64,000 nucleotides of DNA from positions 1-64,000 of the forward strand of contig PHET01000019.1 of the NCBI GenBank assembly GCA_002841275.1, given 5' to 3'. This stretch comes from Actinobacteria bacterium HGW-Actinobacteria-7 (GTDB taxonomy: Bacteria > Actinomycetota > Coriobacteriia > Anaerosomatales > PHET01). Positions 25,056 to 34,090 of the stretch are shown in pieces. How positions within the stretch are numbered: the first letter of the stretch is position 1; every line of letters starts with the position of its first letter. The translations under genes were made by a program, and so were the position numbers. The notes under the pieces were generated by a model, which saw nothing but the letters and a program-made list of their open reading frames with translations, was not told the DNA's origin and made no database searches.

Positions 25056-25744
25056 ACTGCGACCTCGCGAACAGTCCAGGGCTCTGCCGAGAACGGCGAC
25101 ACACCATCGCCGTGTAGGGCAACACCGGCCACCGTCGCGACACGCAAGGCCTCGGCGAGCGTAGCGGACGGGAGCATGAAGCCCTCTGCGCGTTCCACCA
25201 GCACCGAAACCGCCCCCGCCTTCGCCAACGCCAGCACGGCCGACGAGAGGTGCGGTGCGTTGTGTCGGCACACACGCACCAATCCGGTCACCGAGACGTG
25301 TTCCCCTACGACACGTGCAGCTTCAGTGAACGCACCTGCCCCGGAGATCGCTGCTTCGAAGAGCCCGGGGCGGTCAGCGAGTCCATCATGGGTCACGGAA
25401 TCCCCGGCCAACAGGACCAGCTCGACATGGCGCACGCCCGCTTGGACGACACCTGCAGCATTACCGCCCACGAAGAGTGCTCCGCCGTCCGTACGAAGGC
25501 GAATACGCTCGCATCCGGCCTGCACCGCGGCATTCACCAGCCGCACCAGAGCAGGATGCGCGAACGGTTCAGCTCCGACAAACGAGACGTTGGGGCCGGG
25601 CCCGGCGCCCCACTCGGCCGCCGCCCTGCCAACTGCGGCTACGACCTGCTCGGCGGGAAACATCGAGACAGCGCGTTCCGGGTGGCACCGCATGCACACC
25701 GCAGTCTCACCACACCCCAGCTGTATCTGTGCGAAGGCTATCAC
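25052..25744 (-). CDS. divergent radical-SAM-like protein with CX5CX2C
   Basis: This 230-residue protein begins with cysteines 11, 17 and 20 spaced C-x5-C-x2-C (GCGETAVCMRC) instead of the standard CX3CX2C. It also has radical-SAM-like core strands: VSFVGAEPFAHPALV, corresponding to the usual GGEP-x-x-HP motif, and RIRLRTDGG. CX5CX2C is known in HmdB-type radical SAM enzymes. The protein is short and lacks an extended C-terminal domain. It is the first gene of a unit in which all three genes overlap by 4 bp. It could be an active variant enzyme or an accessory partner of the B12 radical SAM protein. Function is unknown. Confidence 0.6.
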   Translation of the reverse strand: MIAFAQIQLGCGETAVCMRCHPERAVSMFPAEQVVAAVGRAAAEWGAGPGPNVSFVGAEPFAHPALVRLVNAAVQAGCERIRLRTDGGALFVGGNAAGVVQAGVRHVELVLLAGDSVTHDGLADRPGLFEAAISGAGAFTEAARVVGEHVSVTGLVRVCRHNAPHLSSAVLALAKAGAVSVLVERAEGFMLPSATLAEALRVATVAGVALHGDGVSPFSAEPWTVREVAV

Positions 25745-25897
25745 GAAGCTCCTCTCCCTCAGACCAGTCTAGCCGATGGTCAACTCAGCGCAGCGTTCAC
25801 TGTCCCAGCGAGATGTCACCGGCCCACCACTGCCGGCACTTCAAGGTGGAGTAGTCGCCGAGCTCGGCTTGAACAACCCGTACGCGCCTCCACGCAA

Positions 25898-25929
25898 AGC
25901 GGCCCCTCCCGTTTCCGGGAAGGGCCGCT
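25898..25929 (-). terminator. terminator after tRNA-Leu
   Basis: A 14-bp stem interrupted by one non-Watson-Crick position (AGCGGCCCCTCCCG and CGGGAAGGGCCGCT) with a four-base loop lies ten bases beyond the tRNA 3' end. On the minus strand it is followed by TTTG, a weak U-tract. It would terminate the tRNA transcript and shield the radical SAM unit downstream. Confidence 0.65.
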
Positions 25930-25938
25930 GGTAGTTCC

Positions 25939-26024
25939 TGGTGTCGAAGGAGGGATTTGAACCCTCACGAGGTTGCCCTCACTAGGCCCTCAACCTAGCG
26001 CGTCTGCCGTTCCGCCACCCGTAG
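25939..26024 (-). tRNA. tRNA-Leu (anticodon GAG), atypical acceptor stem
   Basis: The minus-strand sequence folds as a class II tRNA of 86 bases including an encoded CCA. The D-arm is TGGCGGAAC...GACGC. The anticodon stem is CTAGG/CCTAG around the loop TTGAGGG, giving anticodon GAG (leucine). A variable arm (AGG-GCAA-CCT) and the T-arm GAGGG/TTCAAAT/CCCTC are present. The acceptor is odd: the 3' strand CTTCGAC needs GTCGAAG at the 5' end, but the DNA has CTACGGG, giving only one Watson-Crick end pair plus scattered or wobble pairs. It may be a decayed gene, a recombined end or a sequence error. The identity of the body as tRNA-Leu is firm. Confidence 0.8.
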
Positions 26025-26037
26025 GACAGCGAGCGAA

Positions 26038-26046
26038 AGTATAACA
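26038..26046 (-). promoter_or_regulatory. extended -10 element of tRNA-Leu
   Basis: On the minus strand TGTTATACT is an extended -10 (TGn followed by TATACT), ending 14 bp before the mature tRNA 5' end. No convincing -35 hexamer stands 17 bp upstream. The predicted start of transcription would be close to the tRNA, as is usual for tRNA genes. It suggests the atypical tRNA is still transcribed. Confidence 0.55.
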
Positions 26047-26063
26047 AGTGCTCAGTGGCCGCG

Positions 26064-27134
26064 CTAGCCCTTTGTGCCGGCCGTTTCTTTGCCAACGATG
26101 GCCGCGAGTGCCGCCTCGTCGATCAGCTTCTGGTCCAGCTTCGAAACGTCGATCGGAAACGGCGCGGCGAAGTGGCACGCGGCCCGATGTCCGGGAGACA
26201 CCTCTCGAAGCTCCGGCTCGGCCTCCGAGCAGATCGGCAACTGGGCAATCGGGCAACGCGTATGGAAGCGGCAACCGGTCGGCGGGTCGATCGGACTTGG
26301 CGGATCGCCAGCCAGAAGGATGCGCTTCCGAGTGCGCTGGACGTCTGGATCAGGCACGGGCACAGCCGAAAGGAGCGACTGCGTGTAGGGATGGTGCGGC
26401 TTGTCGTACAGACCGCGCCAGTCGCTGACCTCAACGATCTTGCCCAAGTACATGACTGCGACATCATCGGAGATGTGCTGAACCACCGACAGATCGTGGG
26501 CAATGAACAGGTATGCCAGATCGAACTCGTCTTGCAGCTTGTCCAGCAGATTGAGCACTTGCGCCTGAATCGAGACGTCAAGTGCGGACACTGGCTCGTC
26601 ACACACTATGAGCTTCGGCCTCAGTGCCAGCGCTCGTGCGATGCCGATACGCTGCCGCTGCCCGCCGCTGAACTCATGTGGGTACCGATTGATGTGTTCC
26701 GGATTCAGCCCTACGACATCAAGCAGGTCTCTAGCCTGCTTCAATCGCTCCGCCCGCGTGCCGATGCCATGAATCTGCAACGGCTCGGTGATAATCTCGG
26801 CAATAGTGAAGCGCGGGTTCAAACTGGCGTAAGGATCCTGGAAGATGATCTGGACCTGCCGACGGAACGCCTTCAGGTCACGCCCGGTGAGTGACAACAC
26901 GTCCGTGCCCTCGAAGGTGACTGAACCCGATGTGGGCTCGATGAGTCGCATCAGTGCTCGGCCGGTCGTGGACTTGCCACACCCGGACTCTCCGACCAGC
27001 CCAAGGGTCTTTCCCTGGTCCACAGAAAGCGACACACCGTCGACCGCCTTGACCCAGCCCTTGTCGCGAGAGAGCGCCCCGGACTTCACAGAGAAGTACT
27101 TGGTGAGATCCTTGACTCTCAGAAGTTCGCTCAT
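26064..27134 (-). CDS. oppF: oligopeptide ABC transporter ATPase OppF
   Basis: This 356-residue ATP-binding subunit has Walker A GESGCGKS, signature [10 protein letters not shown], Walker [13 protein letters not shown], and the C-terminal oligopeptide/dipeptide-specific extension with [16 protein letters not shown], where OppD/F proteins bind an iron-sulfur cluster through cysteines. It pairs with OppD to power peptide import. The ATG at 27134 ([10 protein letters not shown]) overlaps the oppD stop (ATGA); the longer upstream reading was rejected. It is last in the oppA-B-C-D-F operon. Confidence 0.93.
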   Translation of the reverse strand: MSELLRVKDLTKYFSVKSGALSRDKGWVKAVDGVSLSVDQGKTLGLVGESGCGKSTTGRALMRLIEPTSGSVTFEGTDVLSLTGRDLKAFRRQVQIIFQDPYASLNPRFTIAEIITEPLQIHGIGTRAERLKQARDLLDVVGLNPEHINRYPHEFSGGQRQRIGIARALALRPKLIVCDEPVSALDVSIQAQVLNLLDKLQDEFDLAYLFIAHDLSVVQHISDDVAVMYLGKIVEVSDWRGLYDKPHHPYTQSLLSAVPVPDPDVQRTRKRILLAGDPPSPIDPPTGCRFHTRCPIAQLPICSEAEPELREVSPGHRAACHFAAPFPIDVSKLDQKLIDEAALAAIVGKETAGTKG

Positions 27135-28156
27135 CAGGCACTCACCCCCGCACATGCGACCACGTTGCGCTCGAACCCTTCGTCCCCAGCGAAATGGCAA
27201 GCAGCGTAGTGACCCTCAGAGATCTCCCTGAGTCCAGGCGTCTTCTCACGGCACACGTCTTGCGCATAGGGGCATCGCGGTTCGAACGAACATCCTGGCG
27301 GCGCGTCGATGAGGCTGGGCGGCTGGCCTTTGATCGGGCAAAGCTCGGTCTTCGCATCGAGGATATCGTGACGGGGAATCGAGTCCATGAGACCCCATGT
27401 ATAGGGATGCAGGGGCTTGTAGAAGACGTCGTCGCACGCACCGACCTCGGCGGGCTTACCGGCGTACATGACAAGGACCTTGTCGGCGATATCTGCCACC
27501 ACACCAAGATCGTGAGTAATCATGATGATTGCGGAGTTCGTGCGCTTCTGGATCTCCTGCATCAACTCGATGATCTGCGCTTGAATGGTCACATCGAGTG
27601 CGGTCGTAGGTTCGTCCGCGATAAGGATGTAGGGATCACACGCGAGCGCCATAGCAATCATGACGCGCTGACGCATGCCACCTGAGAACTGGTGCGGATA
27701 GTCCCGGACACGCGACTCAGGATGTGGAATCCCCACGAGTCGCAAGAGCTCAACTGCCCGCGCCCAAGCGTCATGCTTGCTGAATCCCTTGTGAATGATC
27801 AACGGCTCTGCGAGCTGACGCCCAATCCGGTACACGGGGTTGAGTGACGTCATCGGGTCCTGAAAGATCATCGCAATCTCGTTGCCGCGAATCTTACGCA
27901 GATCGTCGTCGTTCATCGCGATGAGCGATGTCCCCCTAAACAGGACGTCTCCACCTTCGACCTTGCCGGGAGGCATAGGTATCAGCCCCATCATGGTGAG
28001 CGCGTGGACCGACTTGCCTGATCCCGACTCCCCTACCACGCCCAGCGTCTCACCTGAGTCCAAGGTGTAACTCACCCCGTCGACCGCCTTGACGACTCCG
28101 TCGCGTGTATGGAAATGCATCTTGAGGTCATCGACCACCAGAAGGTGCTCAGCCAT
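27134..28156 (-). CDS. oppD: oligopeptide ABC transporter ATPase OppD
   Basis: This 340-residue ATPase has Walker A GESGSGKS near residue 40, signature [12 protein letters not shown], Walker [14 protein letters not shown] and a C-terminal [15 protein letters not shown] extension typical of OppD/DppD. It is the partner of OppF. It begins 3 bp after the permease gene oppC and overlaps oppF by 4 bp. It energises import of peptides bound by the lipoprotein encoded at the head of this operon. Confidence 0.94.
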   Translation of the reverse strand: MAEHLLVVDDLKMHFHTRDGVVKAVDGVSYTLDSGETLGVVGESGSGKSVHALTMMGLIPMPPGKVEGGDVLFRGTSLIAMNDDDLRKIRGNEIAMIFQDPMTSLNPVYRIGRQLAEPLIIHKGFSKHDAWARAVELLRLVGIPHPESRVRDYPHQFSGGMRQRVMIAMALACDPYILIADEPTTALDVTIQAQIIELMQEIQKRTNSAIIMITHDLGVVADIADKVLVMYAGKPAEVGACDDVFYKPLHPYTWGLMDSIPRHDILDAKTELCPIKGQPPSLIDAPPGCSFEPRCPYAQDVCREKTPGLREISEGHYAACHFAGDEGFERNVVACAGVSA

Positions 28157-28159
28157 GGA

Positions 28160-29149
28160 TCAGTCCTTCATCTTCACGTCGAGGGCGTCACGTACGCCGT
28201 CACCCAGCAGTGTGAACGCAAGAACGGTCGTCAGAATGGCCAGCCCGGGCCAGAGGACCAGCAGCGGTGCCGTCACCAGGTACCCTCGGCTTGATTCAAT
28301 CATCTGACCCCAGGAGATCTTGGGAGGTTGAATACCCAGTCCAAGGAACGAAAGTGCCGCTTCGGTCAGGATGGCGCCACCGACGGACATCGTCGCGTAG
28401 ACCACGACCGGCGCGATCGCGTTCGGAGCGATATGGCGAAACATCAACCGACTGTCGCTCGCGCCTAGCGCGCGACCTGCGTCCACGTAGTCGTTCTCTT
28501 TCACCGAGAGGACCGAGCCTCTGAACAGGCGAGCGAACGTTGGCCAGCCCAAGAGGCCGATTGCAAGAATGACCGGCGTGATACCACGGACCTCCGGCGG
28601 CAGGACCGCCAGAATGAGAATCGCGAACAAGATATATGGGAATGCAAGGAAGATGTCGGTGATACGCATGACGAGCGTGTCGGTCCATCCGCCGTAGTAC
28701 CCCGATATCGCCCCCAAGAAGACCCCGATGATGACCGAAATGGCCACGGCGACGATACCGACAGTCAGCGACACTCTCGAGCCGTAGATGACCCTGCCCA
28801 AGATGTCTCGCCCAAAATCGTCTGTTCCAAAGGGGTGCTGTGAAGAAACAGGCAGGAGCCTCTGCGCCGCAGCGGTCTGTGAGTTGATGACGCGAGGGTC
28901 ACCGAAGGACTGTGGAACCCACAGGTCTGCGGTGATTGCAGCGAGAACGACGATAAGTATCCAACCCAGCGCCAGAACGGCCAGTTTGTTGCGGCGAAGC
29001 CGATACCACGCGTCCCCCCAGAGAGTCCGGTTCTCGTGGTCGACATGCTCCTCGAGAAGTGGAGTGTTGCCGCCGGGTTGGCCGCCGAAATCGTGCACGC
29101 CTTCTTCTACGATCTTCGACTCAGGGGTTCGTTTGTCGCCCATACCCAT
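28160..29149 (-). CDS. oppC: oligopeptide ABC transporter permease OppC
   Basis: This permease of about 329 residues has six membrane helices and the DppC-type N-terminal extension followed by WYRLRRNKLAVLALGW. The EAA loop that contacts the ATPases appears as GRALGASDSRLMFRHIAPN. It forms the channel with OppB. Two ATGs (29149 and 29143) lie just after the oppB stop; I took the first, but the second is equally plausible because ribosome-site spacing does not separate them. Confidence 0.92.
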   Translation of the reverse strand: MGMGDKRTPESKIVEEGVHDFGGQPGGNTPLLEEHVDHENRTLWGDAWYRLRRNKLAVLALGWILIVVLAAITADLWVPQSFGDPRVINSQTAAAQRLLPVSSQHPFGTDDFGRDILGRVIYGSRVSLTVGIVAVAISVIIGVFLGAISGYYGGWTDTLVMRITDIFLAFPYILFAILILAVLPPEVRGITPVILAIGLLGWPTFARLFRGSVLSVKENDYVDAGRALGASDSRLMFRHIAPNAIAPVVVYATMSVGGAILTEAALSFLGLGIQPPKISWGQMIESSRGYLVTAPLLVLWPGLAILTTVLAFTLLGDGVRDALDVKMKD

Positions 29150-29150
29150 C

Positions 29151-30161
29151 CTATTCACCAGACCCACCGAAACGGATCCTCGGATCGAGGAACGCATAGC
29201 TGATATCGACAAGCAGGTTGATGATCATCACCGCGAACAGCATCACAGTCACGCCGCCGAACACCACGGGGAAATCCCGCTGGAAGATGGAGCGAGCGAG
29301 CGTGAAGCCCACGCCCGGCCAATTGAAGACCGTCTCAGTGAGCACGGCGCCTGCGAACATAGCGCCCAAATCCAGTCCGATGAACGTCACGACCGGAATC
29401 AGCGCGTTCTTCATCGCGTGGTGCCAGAGTACTCCGTTATCAGAAAGCCCCTTGGCATGCGCTGTTCGAATGTAGTCCTGATTGTTGACCTCCAGGAGCT
29501 GGCTCCGCATGATGCGCGCGGCATAGGCGGTGGAGACAGACGCCAGTGTTATCCCTGGCAAGATCAGATGCACCCAGTCTGGAAACGCCACCGATGACGC
29601 GCCCGATATGGGGAGATAGAACGCCCCGCCTGTAGCGTTCTTGAGCCAGATGCCGAAGACATACTGCAGCATCAGTCCCAGCCAGAACACAGGGAGCGAG
29701 ACGAGGATTGACGTACTCAAGGTCACAAACACGTCGGCGAACGAGTATTGCTTCACCGCCGAGATGACTCCTGCCCCGATTCCCACGATTATCTCGATCA
29801 TGATGGCAACCAGCGCCAACCGAATCGTGTATGGATAGGTCTCCAGGAATATCGTCATGACCGGTCGGCCGGTGTAGATGGACGTGCCGAGATCGGGACC
29901 AGTCCATTTGACTGCCCCATCCACCGTCTTCACCGGCGATAGTGCTACGAGATACTTGCCGTACTGGACGTACCAGGGCTGGTCGAGCCCGAACTGCTGG
30001 ATCAGTTGTGCCTTCACCTCTGGGGGAGGTGTCCGCTCGCCAAAGCGCATCTGGATGGGATCTGCGCCTGGCATGAAGTTCGAAATCAGGAACAAAGCCA
30101 GTGTCACGCCGAAGAACACCGGGATGAACTGGATTATGCGCTTGGTGATGTACTGAAGCAT
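29151..30161 (-). CDS. oppB: oligopeptide ABC transporter permease OppB
   Basis: This 336-residue permease begins MLQYITKRIIQFIPVFFGV, the family's standard N-terminus. It has six membrane helices, a large extracytoplasmic loop after helix 1 (about 30-100), and the EAA motif near RTAHAKGLSDNG. The ATG at 30161 has an AGAGGA ribosome site nine bases upstream; the extra 21 codons in the longer frame were rejected. It pairs with OppC. A 90-bp gap with no clear hairpin separates it from oppA. Confidence 0.93.
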   Translation of the reverse strand: MLQYITKRIIQFIPVFFGVTLALFLISNFMPGADPIQMRFGERTPPPEVKAQLIQQFGLDQPWYVQYGKYLVALSPVKTVDGAVKWTGPDLGTSIYTGRPVMTIFLETYPYTIRLALVAIMIEIIVGIGAGVISAVKQYSFADVFVTLSTSILVSLPVFWLGLMLQYVFGIWLKNATGGAFYLPISGASSVAFPDWVHLILPGITLASVSTAYAARIMRSQLLEVNNQDYIRTAHAKGLSDNGVLWHHAMKNALIPVVTFIGLDLGAMFAGAVLTETVFNWPGVGFTLARSIFQRDFPVVFGGVTVMLFAVMIINLLVDISYAFLDPRIRFGGSGE

Positions 30162-30251
30162 CTGCAGAATTCCTCTACGGTCCGCTCGCAAAGGGTGGCA
30201 GGACACCCGTGGATGCCCTGCCACCCCCCAACAGTGCTTGCGAGCTGCGCC

Positions 30252-31955
30252 CTACTTCGTGGCGGCAGCGTCTGAAACCCATACCTTCTCGAAATTGCCA
30301 AAGTACAGCGGGTTGAAGACGAAATCGTTGATGCGGTCAGAGCCGACGTGATGGTGCTTGTAGAACATCAGCGGAGCAACCGGATCAGTCGAACCGATTG
30401 TGGCGTCGATCTCTGCGAACTTCGCAGCGCGAGCCGCCGGATCCGTGATCTTCTCGGCATCCTGAATCGCAGTGTCAACGGCAGGGTTCTTATACAGAGC
30501 CTTGTTGTCCGTGGACTTGGAGTTGAACAGCGCATAGAGGAAGTTGTAGGCGATCGGATAGTCCGCCACCCAGCCGAGACGCGCGATCTCATGCTTGCCC
30601 TCGTCGAGCTGCTTGAGGTACACGGGGAAGTCAGCTGACTGGAACTCGGTGTTGATACCGATGGCCTTCAGGTCAGACTGGACGAGCTCCATGATCTTCT
30701 CGTGACCGCCACCGCTGTTGAATGACAGCTTGAAGGTGGGAAGGCCCTTGCCCTCAGGATAACCGGCAGCGACGAGCGCGGCCTTGGCGGCCTCCATGTC
30801 GTACTTGGAGTCCGGCCATGCGCCCTTCTGATAGCCAGCCATTCCCGGAGGAAGGATGCTGTCAGCAGGCTCGCGTGTGCCCTCGAAGACCGTGTCGCAG
30901 ATCGCCTGGCGGTTGATGGCCAGCGAAAGCGCCTTGCGAAGATCGGCGTTCTTCAGATACTTGTTCTCGTTGTTGAAGATCAGGTAGTACGTTGAGTCCT
31001 CGGCACCAAGCAGGACCTGCTGGCCTGCCGCAACGGTGTAGCCGTCGGCCGAAACGCCGTACTTGGCCGAAGCGTCCTTGATCTTGCCCTCACCGATCTG
31101 GGTGAAGTCCAGGTTGCCCGCCTCGAACTCGGTATAAGCGGTCTCCGGATCCTTGAAGATGCGGAACTCGACGCCATCGAGGTACGGCGCGTCGCCAGCG
31201 TAGCTGTCGTTGCGCGCGACCTTGATGTACTGGTTGTGCTTCCACGGCTCGGCCATCTTGAACGGGCCGTTGCCGATGGGCATGTCGCCGTAGGCGACGT
31301 TGGTGCCGTTGAAGTCCACGCCAGCCTCCACGTACTTCTGCGGCACGGGGCCCAGCGACGGGTGAGCAACGACATACTCGAAGTCAGCGAACGACTGTGA
31401 CAACGTGACCTCGAGGGTCGTGTCGTCTATCGCCTTCAGGCCGCTCATCTCAGTGGCCTTACCTGCAGCGACATCGTCGAAGCCCTGGATGAAGCCCAAG
31501 TGGTAGCTGATGATGGAAGGGTCGGGCTTGCCCGTCGACGTGTTGACCGTGTTCGGGTTGGCGATCCGGTTCCATGCATAGACGAAGTCAGCCGCCGTGA
31601 CGGGAGTGCCATCAGAGAACTTGTCGGCGGGGTTCAGCTTGAACGTCCACACGGTTGCATCCGCGTTTGGCTCCCAGCTCAGCGCGGCAGCAGGAATGAC
31701 CTTCGTCGGATCGACGTTGTCGAAGTTCGTGAGCGAATCGAACATCGCCTGAGTGACCTGCATACCCTCGGTCTCTTGGCAGTTGTACGGGTCGATATAG
31801 GCTGGCTCGCCGATGTAGAACGACATCGAGCCGCCCTTCGTGGGCCCCGACGCACCAGTCCCGCCGCCATCCGTCGTCGCCTTGGGCGCACAGCCGCTAA
31901 CGGCCACCGCCGAGACGAGACCGGCGACAAGCGCCAGTGCCAAAGCCTTGCGCAT
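30252..31955 (-). CDS. oppA: oligopeptide-binding lipoprotein OppA
   Basis: This 567-residue substrate-binding protein of family 5 starts with a lipoprotein signal peptide (MRKALALALVAG...VAVSGC), where the Cys of SGC is lipidated. The mature protein has the typical SBP_bac_5 repeats such as TKVIPAALSWEPN, WTFKLNPADKFSDGTP and ADFVYAWNRIANP. It anchors in the membrane and delivers peptides to OppBC. It is the first gene of a complete transporter. The ATG at 31955 was chosen for the signal peptide; earlier in-frame codons would bury it. Confidence 0.93.
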   Translation of the reverse strand: MRKALALALVAGLVSAVAVSGCAPKATTDGGGTGASGPTKGGSMSFYIGEPAYIDPYNCQETEGMQVTQAMFDSLTNFDNVDPTKVIPAAALSWEPNADATVWTFKLNPADKFSDGTPVTAADFVYAWNRIANPNTVNTSTGKPDPSIISYHLGFIQGFDDVAAGKATEMSGLKAIDDTTLEVTLSQSFADFEYVVAHPSLGPVPQKYVEAGVDFNGTNVAYGDMPIGNGPFKMAEPWKHNQYIKVARNDSYAGDAPYLDGVEFRIFKDPETAYTEFEAGNLDFTQIGEGKIKDASAKYGVSADGYTVAAGQQVLLGAEDSTYYLIFNNENKYLKNADLRKALSLAINRQAICDTVFEGTREPADSILPPGMAGYQKGAWPDSKYDMEAAKAALVAAGYPEGKGLPTFKLSFNSGGGHEKIMELVQSDLKAIGINTEFQSADFPVYLKQLDEGKHEIARLGWVADYPIAYNFLYALFNSKSTDNKALYKNPAVDTAIQDAEKITDPAARAAKFAEIDATIGSTDPVAPLMFYKHHHVGSDRINDFVFNPLYFGNFEKVWVSDAAATK

Positions 31956-32212
31956 GTTTCTCTGCAACTCCCTGCCTCCTTCGTGTTCGGAACACCTTCC
32001 ACCGGGAACTCGCCACATGCTCTTCGTTTCCGGCCCCTCAGACATGCAGCCTGCTCGAATCGTATCAACGCGAACAGGACGACCTCATGAGTTTCCCCGA
32101 GCGTGCATCAAATGACAAGCACATTGGATACTGTCACTGAAACACCCTCGGCGAGCCTCCCGTGGCCCACGCCATTTCACAAGTATGTTCCCGAAACCGA
32201 CCAATAATCAAA
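31956..32212. other. oppA upstream region, no gene
   Basis: This stretch between the oppA start and the secG terminator contains no supported gene. On the minus strand TTGATT and CATACT 18 bp apart near 32185-32210 could be a weak promoter giving a leader of roughly 220 bases, but matches are poor. No riboswitch or long hairpin was recognised. Confidence 0.4.
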
Positions 32213-32246
32213 GAAAAAAACACCCGCCGCATCTGCGGCGGGTGTT
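32213..32246 (-). terminator. intrinsic terminator of the gap-secG operon
   Basis: A 12-bp perfect stem (AACACCCGCCGC and GCGGCGGGTGTT) with a four-base loop is followed on the minus strand by a T-run of seven and then CTTT. This is a textbook terminator after secG and closes the glycolysis operon. The A-run at the other end gives little efficiency in the plus direction, where no gene points anyway. Confidence 0.92.
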
Positions 32247-32267
32247 CTTCAGTCCAGCGGAAACTCT

Positions 32268-32513
32268 CTACAGGCCTTTGGGATAGATCACCATGAGAAG
32301 CACCAACGTGATCATGAATGCCGAAGCGAACCCGATAGTGATGCGGTCCAGGTTCTTCTCAATCATGCTCGTGCCCGAGGAGCTGGTACTCATCACCCCA
32401 CCCATCATCTCTGACAGGCCGGTACCTTTGCCCGAGTGAAGCAGCACGAAAACAATCAGGCCGATTGCGGAAATCGCCCAGAGAATCAAGACCAGATACA
32501 GAAACACGTTCAC
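32268..32513 (-). CDS. secG: SecG preprotein translocase subunit
   Basis: This 81-residue protein has two membrane helices (about 3-23 and 57-77) separated by the conserved loop LLHSGKGTGLSEMMGG, the SecG signature. It stimulates SecYEG-dependent protein export. Its position at the end of the gap-pgk-tpiA-gpmI run is common in Actinobacteria and Firmicutes. The start is GTG (MNVFLYL). It is followed by the strong terminator. Confidence 0.93.
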   Translation of the reverse strand: MNVFLYLVLILWAISAIGLIVFVLLHSGKGTGLSEMMGGVMSTSSSGTSMIEKNLDRITIGFASAFMITLVLLMVIYPKGL

Positions 32514-32566
32514 GAGGGTATCCCCTTAGACATCGACAGCGAGGTATGCGCCAGCGGCGCGAAAAA

Positions 32567-34087
32567 TCAGTATACCAGCAGCGAGCGCCCCGTCCACTCC
32601 TTGGGCAGATCAATGCCGATCAGGTCAAGCAATGTGGGTGCCACGTCAGCCAACTTGCCGCCGTGAGCGAGGGACGACGGCCCGTCGGCCACCGCGACCA
32701 AGGGCACGGGCGAAAGGGTGTGGGCCGTGAACGGCGTCGAACCGTCAGCATCAACCATCGCCTCGGCATTGCCATGATCCGCCGTGATCAAGACCGTGCC
32801 CCCCTTGGCACGAATCGCCGAGACGACCGCTCCCACGGAGGTGTCCACCGCCTCGACGGCCCGCACGGCCGCCTCGAAGATCCCGGTGTGCCCGACCATG
32901 TCGCAGTTGGCGAAGTTCACTATGTAGACATCCGCCGCGTCGGAGTCGATCGCCTCCACGAGTTGACGCGTGACCTCCGGGGCGCTCATCTCGGGTTGCA
33001 GATCATAGGTCGCGATGCGCGGGCTGGGCACGAGAACCCGCACTTCGCCCTTCTTGGGCGGCTCTGACCCCCCGTTCAGGAAGAACGTCACATGAGCGTA
33101 CTTCTCGGTCTCAGCGATGTGCATCTGTCGCAGGTTGTGGCAAGAGAGCACGTCTGCAAGCACGTTCTCCGGAAACGACTTGGGGAACGCCACGGCTGCC
33201 GGAATCGTGGGGTCGTACTCGGTGAGGCAGACGAACCGGACATCAGGGAATACCGGGCGTTCGAAACCCTCGAAAGCCGGATCGGTGAAAGCCCGCGTGA
33301 TCTCGCGCGCCCTGTCTGGGCGGAAATTGAAGAAGATGACCGCATCGCCCGCCTCGACCCCAGCCGGGGTGATGACCGTGGGCACCATGAACTCGTCGTT
33401 GACGCCCTGCGCATATGACGACTCGATCGCCAAATCCGCGCTGGTGGCGGATGCCCCCTGCCCCATTACGATCGCCCGCCACGCCTTCTCCACGCGATCC
33501 CAGCGGTTGTCCCGGTCCATAGCATAGAAGCGACCCGTCACCGATGCGACCGCTCCTGCGCCGATGCGCCCCAGTTCCGCTTCCAAAGCCGCCACGAACG
33601 CCCTGCCGCTTTGCGGAGGGGTGTCTCGGCCATCAAGAAAAGCATGTATCCACACAGTCGTCGCGCCGCGCCGCGCCGCCATCTCCACCAGCGCGTACAG
33701 GTGCTTCTGATGGCTGTGCACGCCACCGTCCGAAACGAGTCCCATGAAATGAACCGCGCGCCCTCCCAAGACCGCCGCATCGATCGTCTGGGCCAGAACC
33801 GGGTTCGTTTCAAGAGACCCGTCGGCCACGGCCAAGTCGATACGCGTCAGCTCCTGGTAGACCACGCGGCCGGCACCGATGTTCAGGTGCCCTACCTCCG
33901 AGTTGCCCATCTGTCCCTCAGGCAGCCCCACCGCGAGTCCGGCGGCGTCGAGCGTCGTGTGTGGCCACGCCGAGAACAGCTCGTCCAGATTGGGGGTACA
34001 GGCAGCGGCGACGGCGTTGCCGTCGCGTTCCGCGCGGACTCCGAAGCCATCCATGATGATAAGCGCCGCGGGCAGATTCCGGGTCAT
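32567..34087 (-). CDS. gpmI: 2,3-bisphosphoglycerate-independent phosphoglycerate mutase
   Basis: This 506-residue metal-dependent mutase interconverts 3- and 2-phosphoglycerate. It has the alkaline phosphatase-like signatures LIIMDGFGV, GQMGNSEVGHLNIGAGR (phosphoserine loop), GRFYAMDRDNRWDR and ITADHGNAE. Its length equals that of bacterial GpmI. It lies 4 bp after tpiA and about 50 bp before secG in the glycolytic operon. The ATG start is at 34087. Confidence 0.95.
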   Translation of the reverse strand: MTRNLPAALIIMDGFGVRAERDGNAVAAACTPNLDELFSAWPHTTLDAAGLAVGLPEGQMGNSEVGHLNIGAGRVVYQELTRIDLAVADGSLETNPVLAQTIDAAVLGGRAVHFMGLVSDGGVHSHQKHLYALVEMAARRGATTVWIHAFLDGRDTPPQSGRAFVAALEAELGRIGAGAVASVTGRFYAMDRDNRWDRVEKAWRAIVMGQGASATSADLAIESSYAQGVNDEFMVPTVITPAGVEAGDAVIFFNFRPDRAREITRAFTDPAFEGFERPVFPDVRFVCLTEYDPTIPAAVAFPKSFPENVLADVLSCHNLRQMHIAETEKYAHVTFFLNGGSEPPKKGEVRVLVPSPRIATYDLQPEMSAPEVTRQLVEAIDSDAADVYIVNFANCDMVGHTGIFEAAVRAVEAVDTSVGAVVSAIRAKGGTVLITADHGNAEAMVDADGSTPFTAHTLSPVPLVAVADGPSSLAHGGKLADVAPTLLDLIGIDLPKEWTGRSLLVY

Positions 34088-34090
34088 GCG

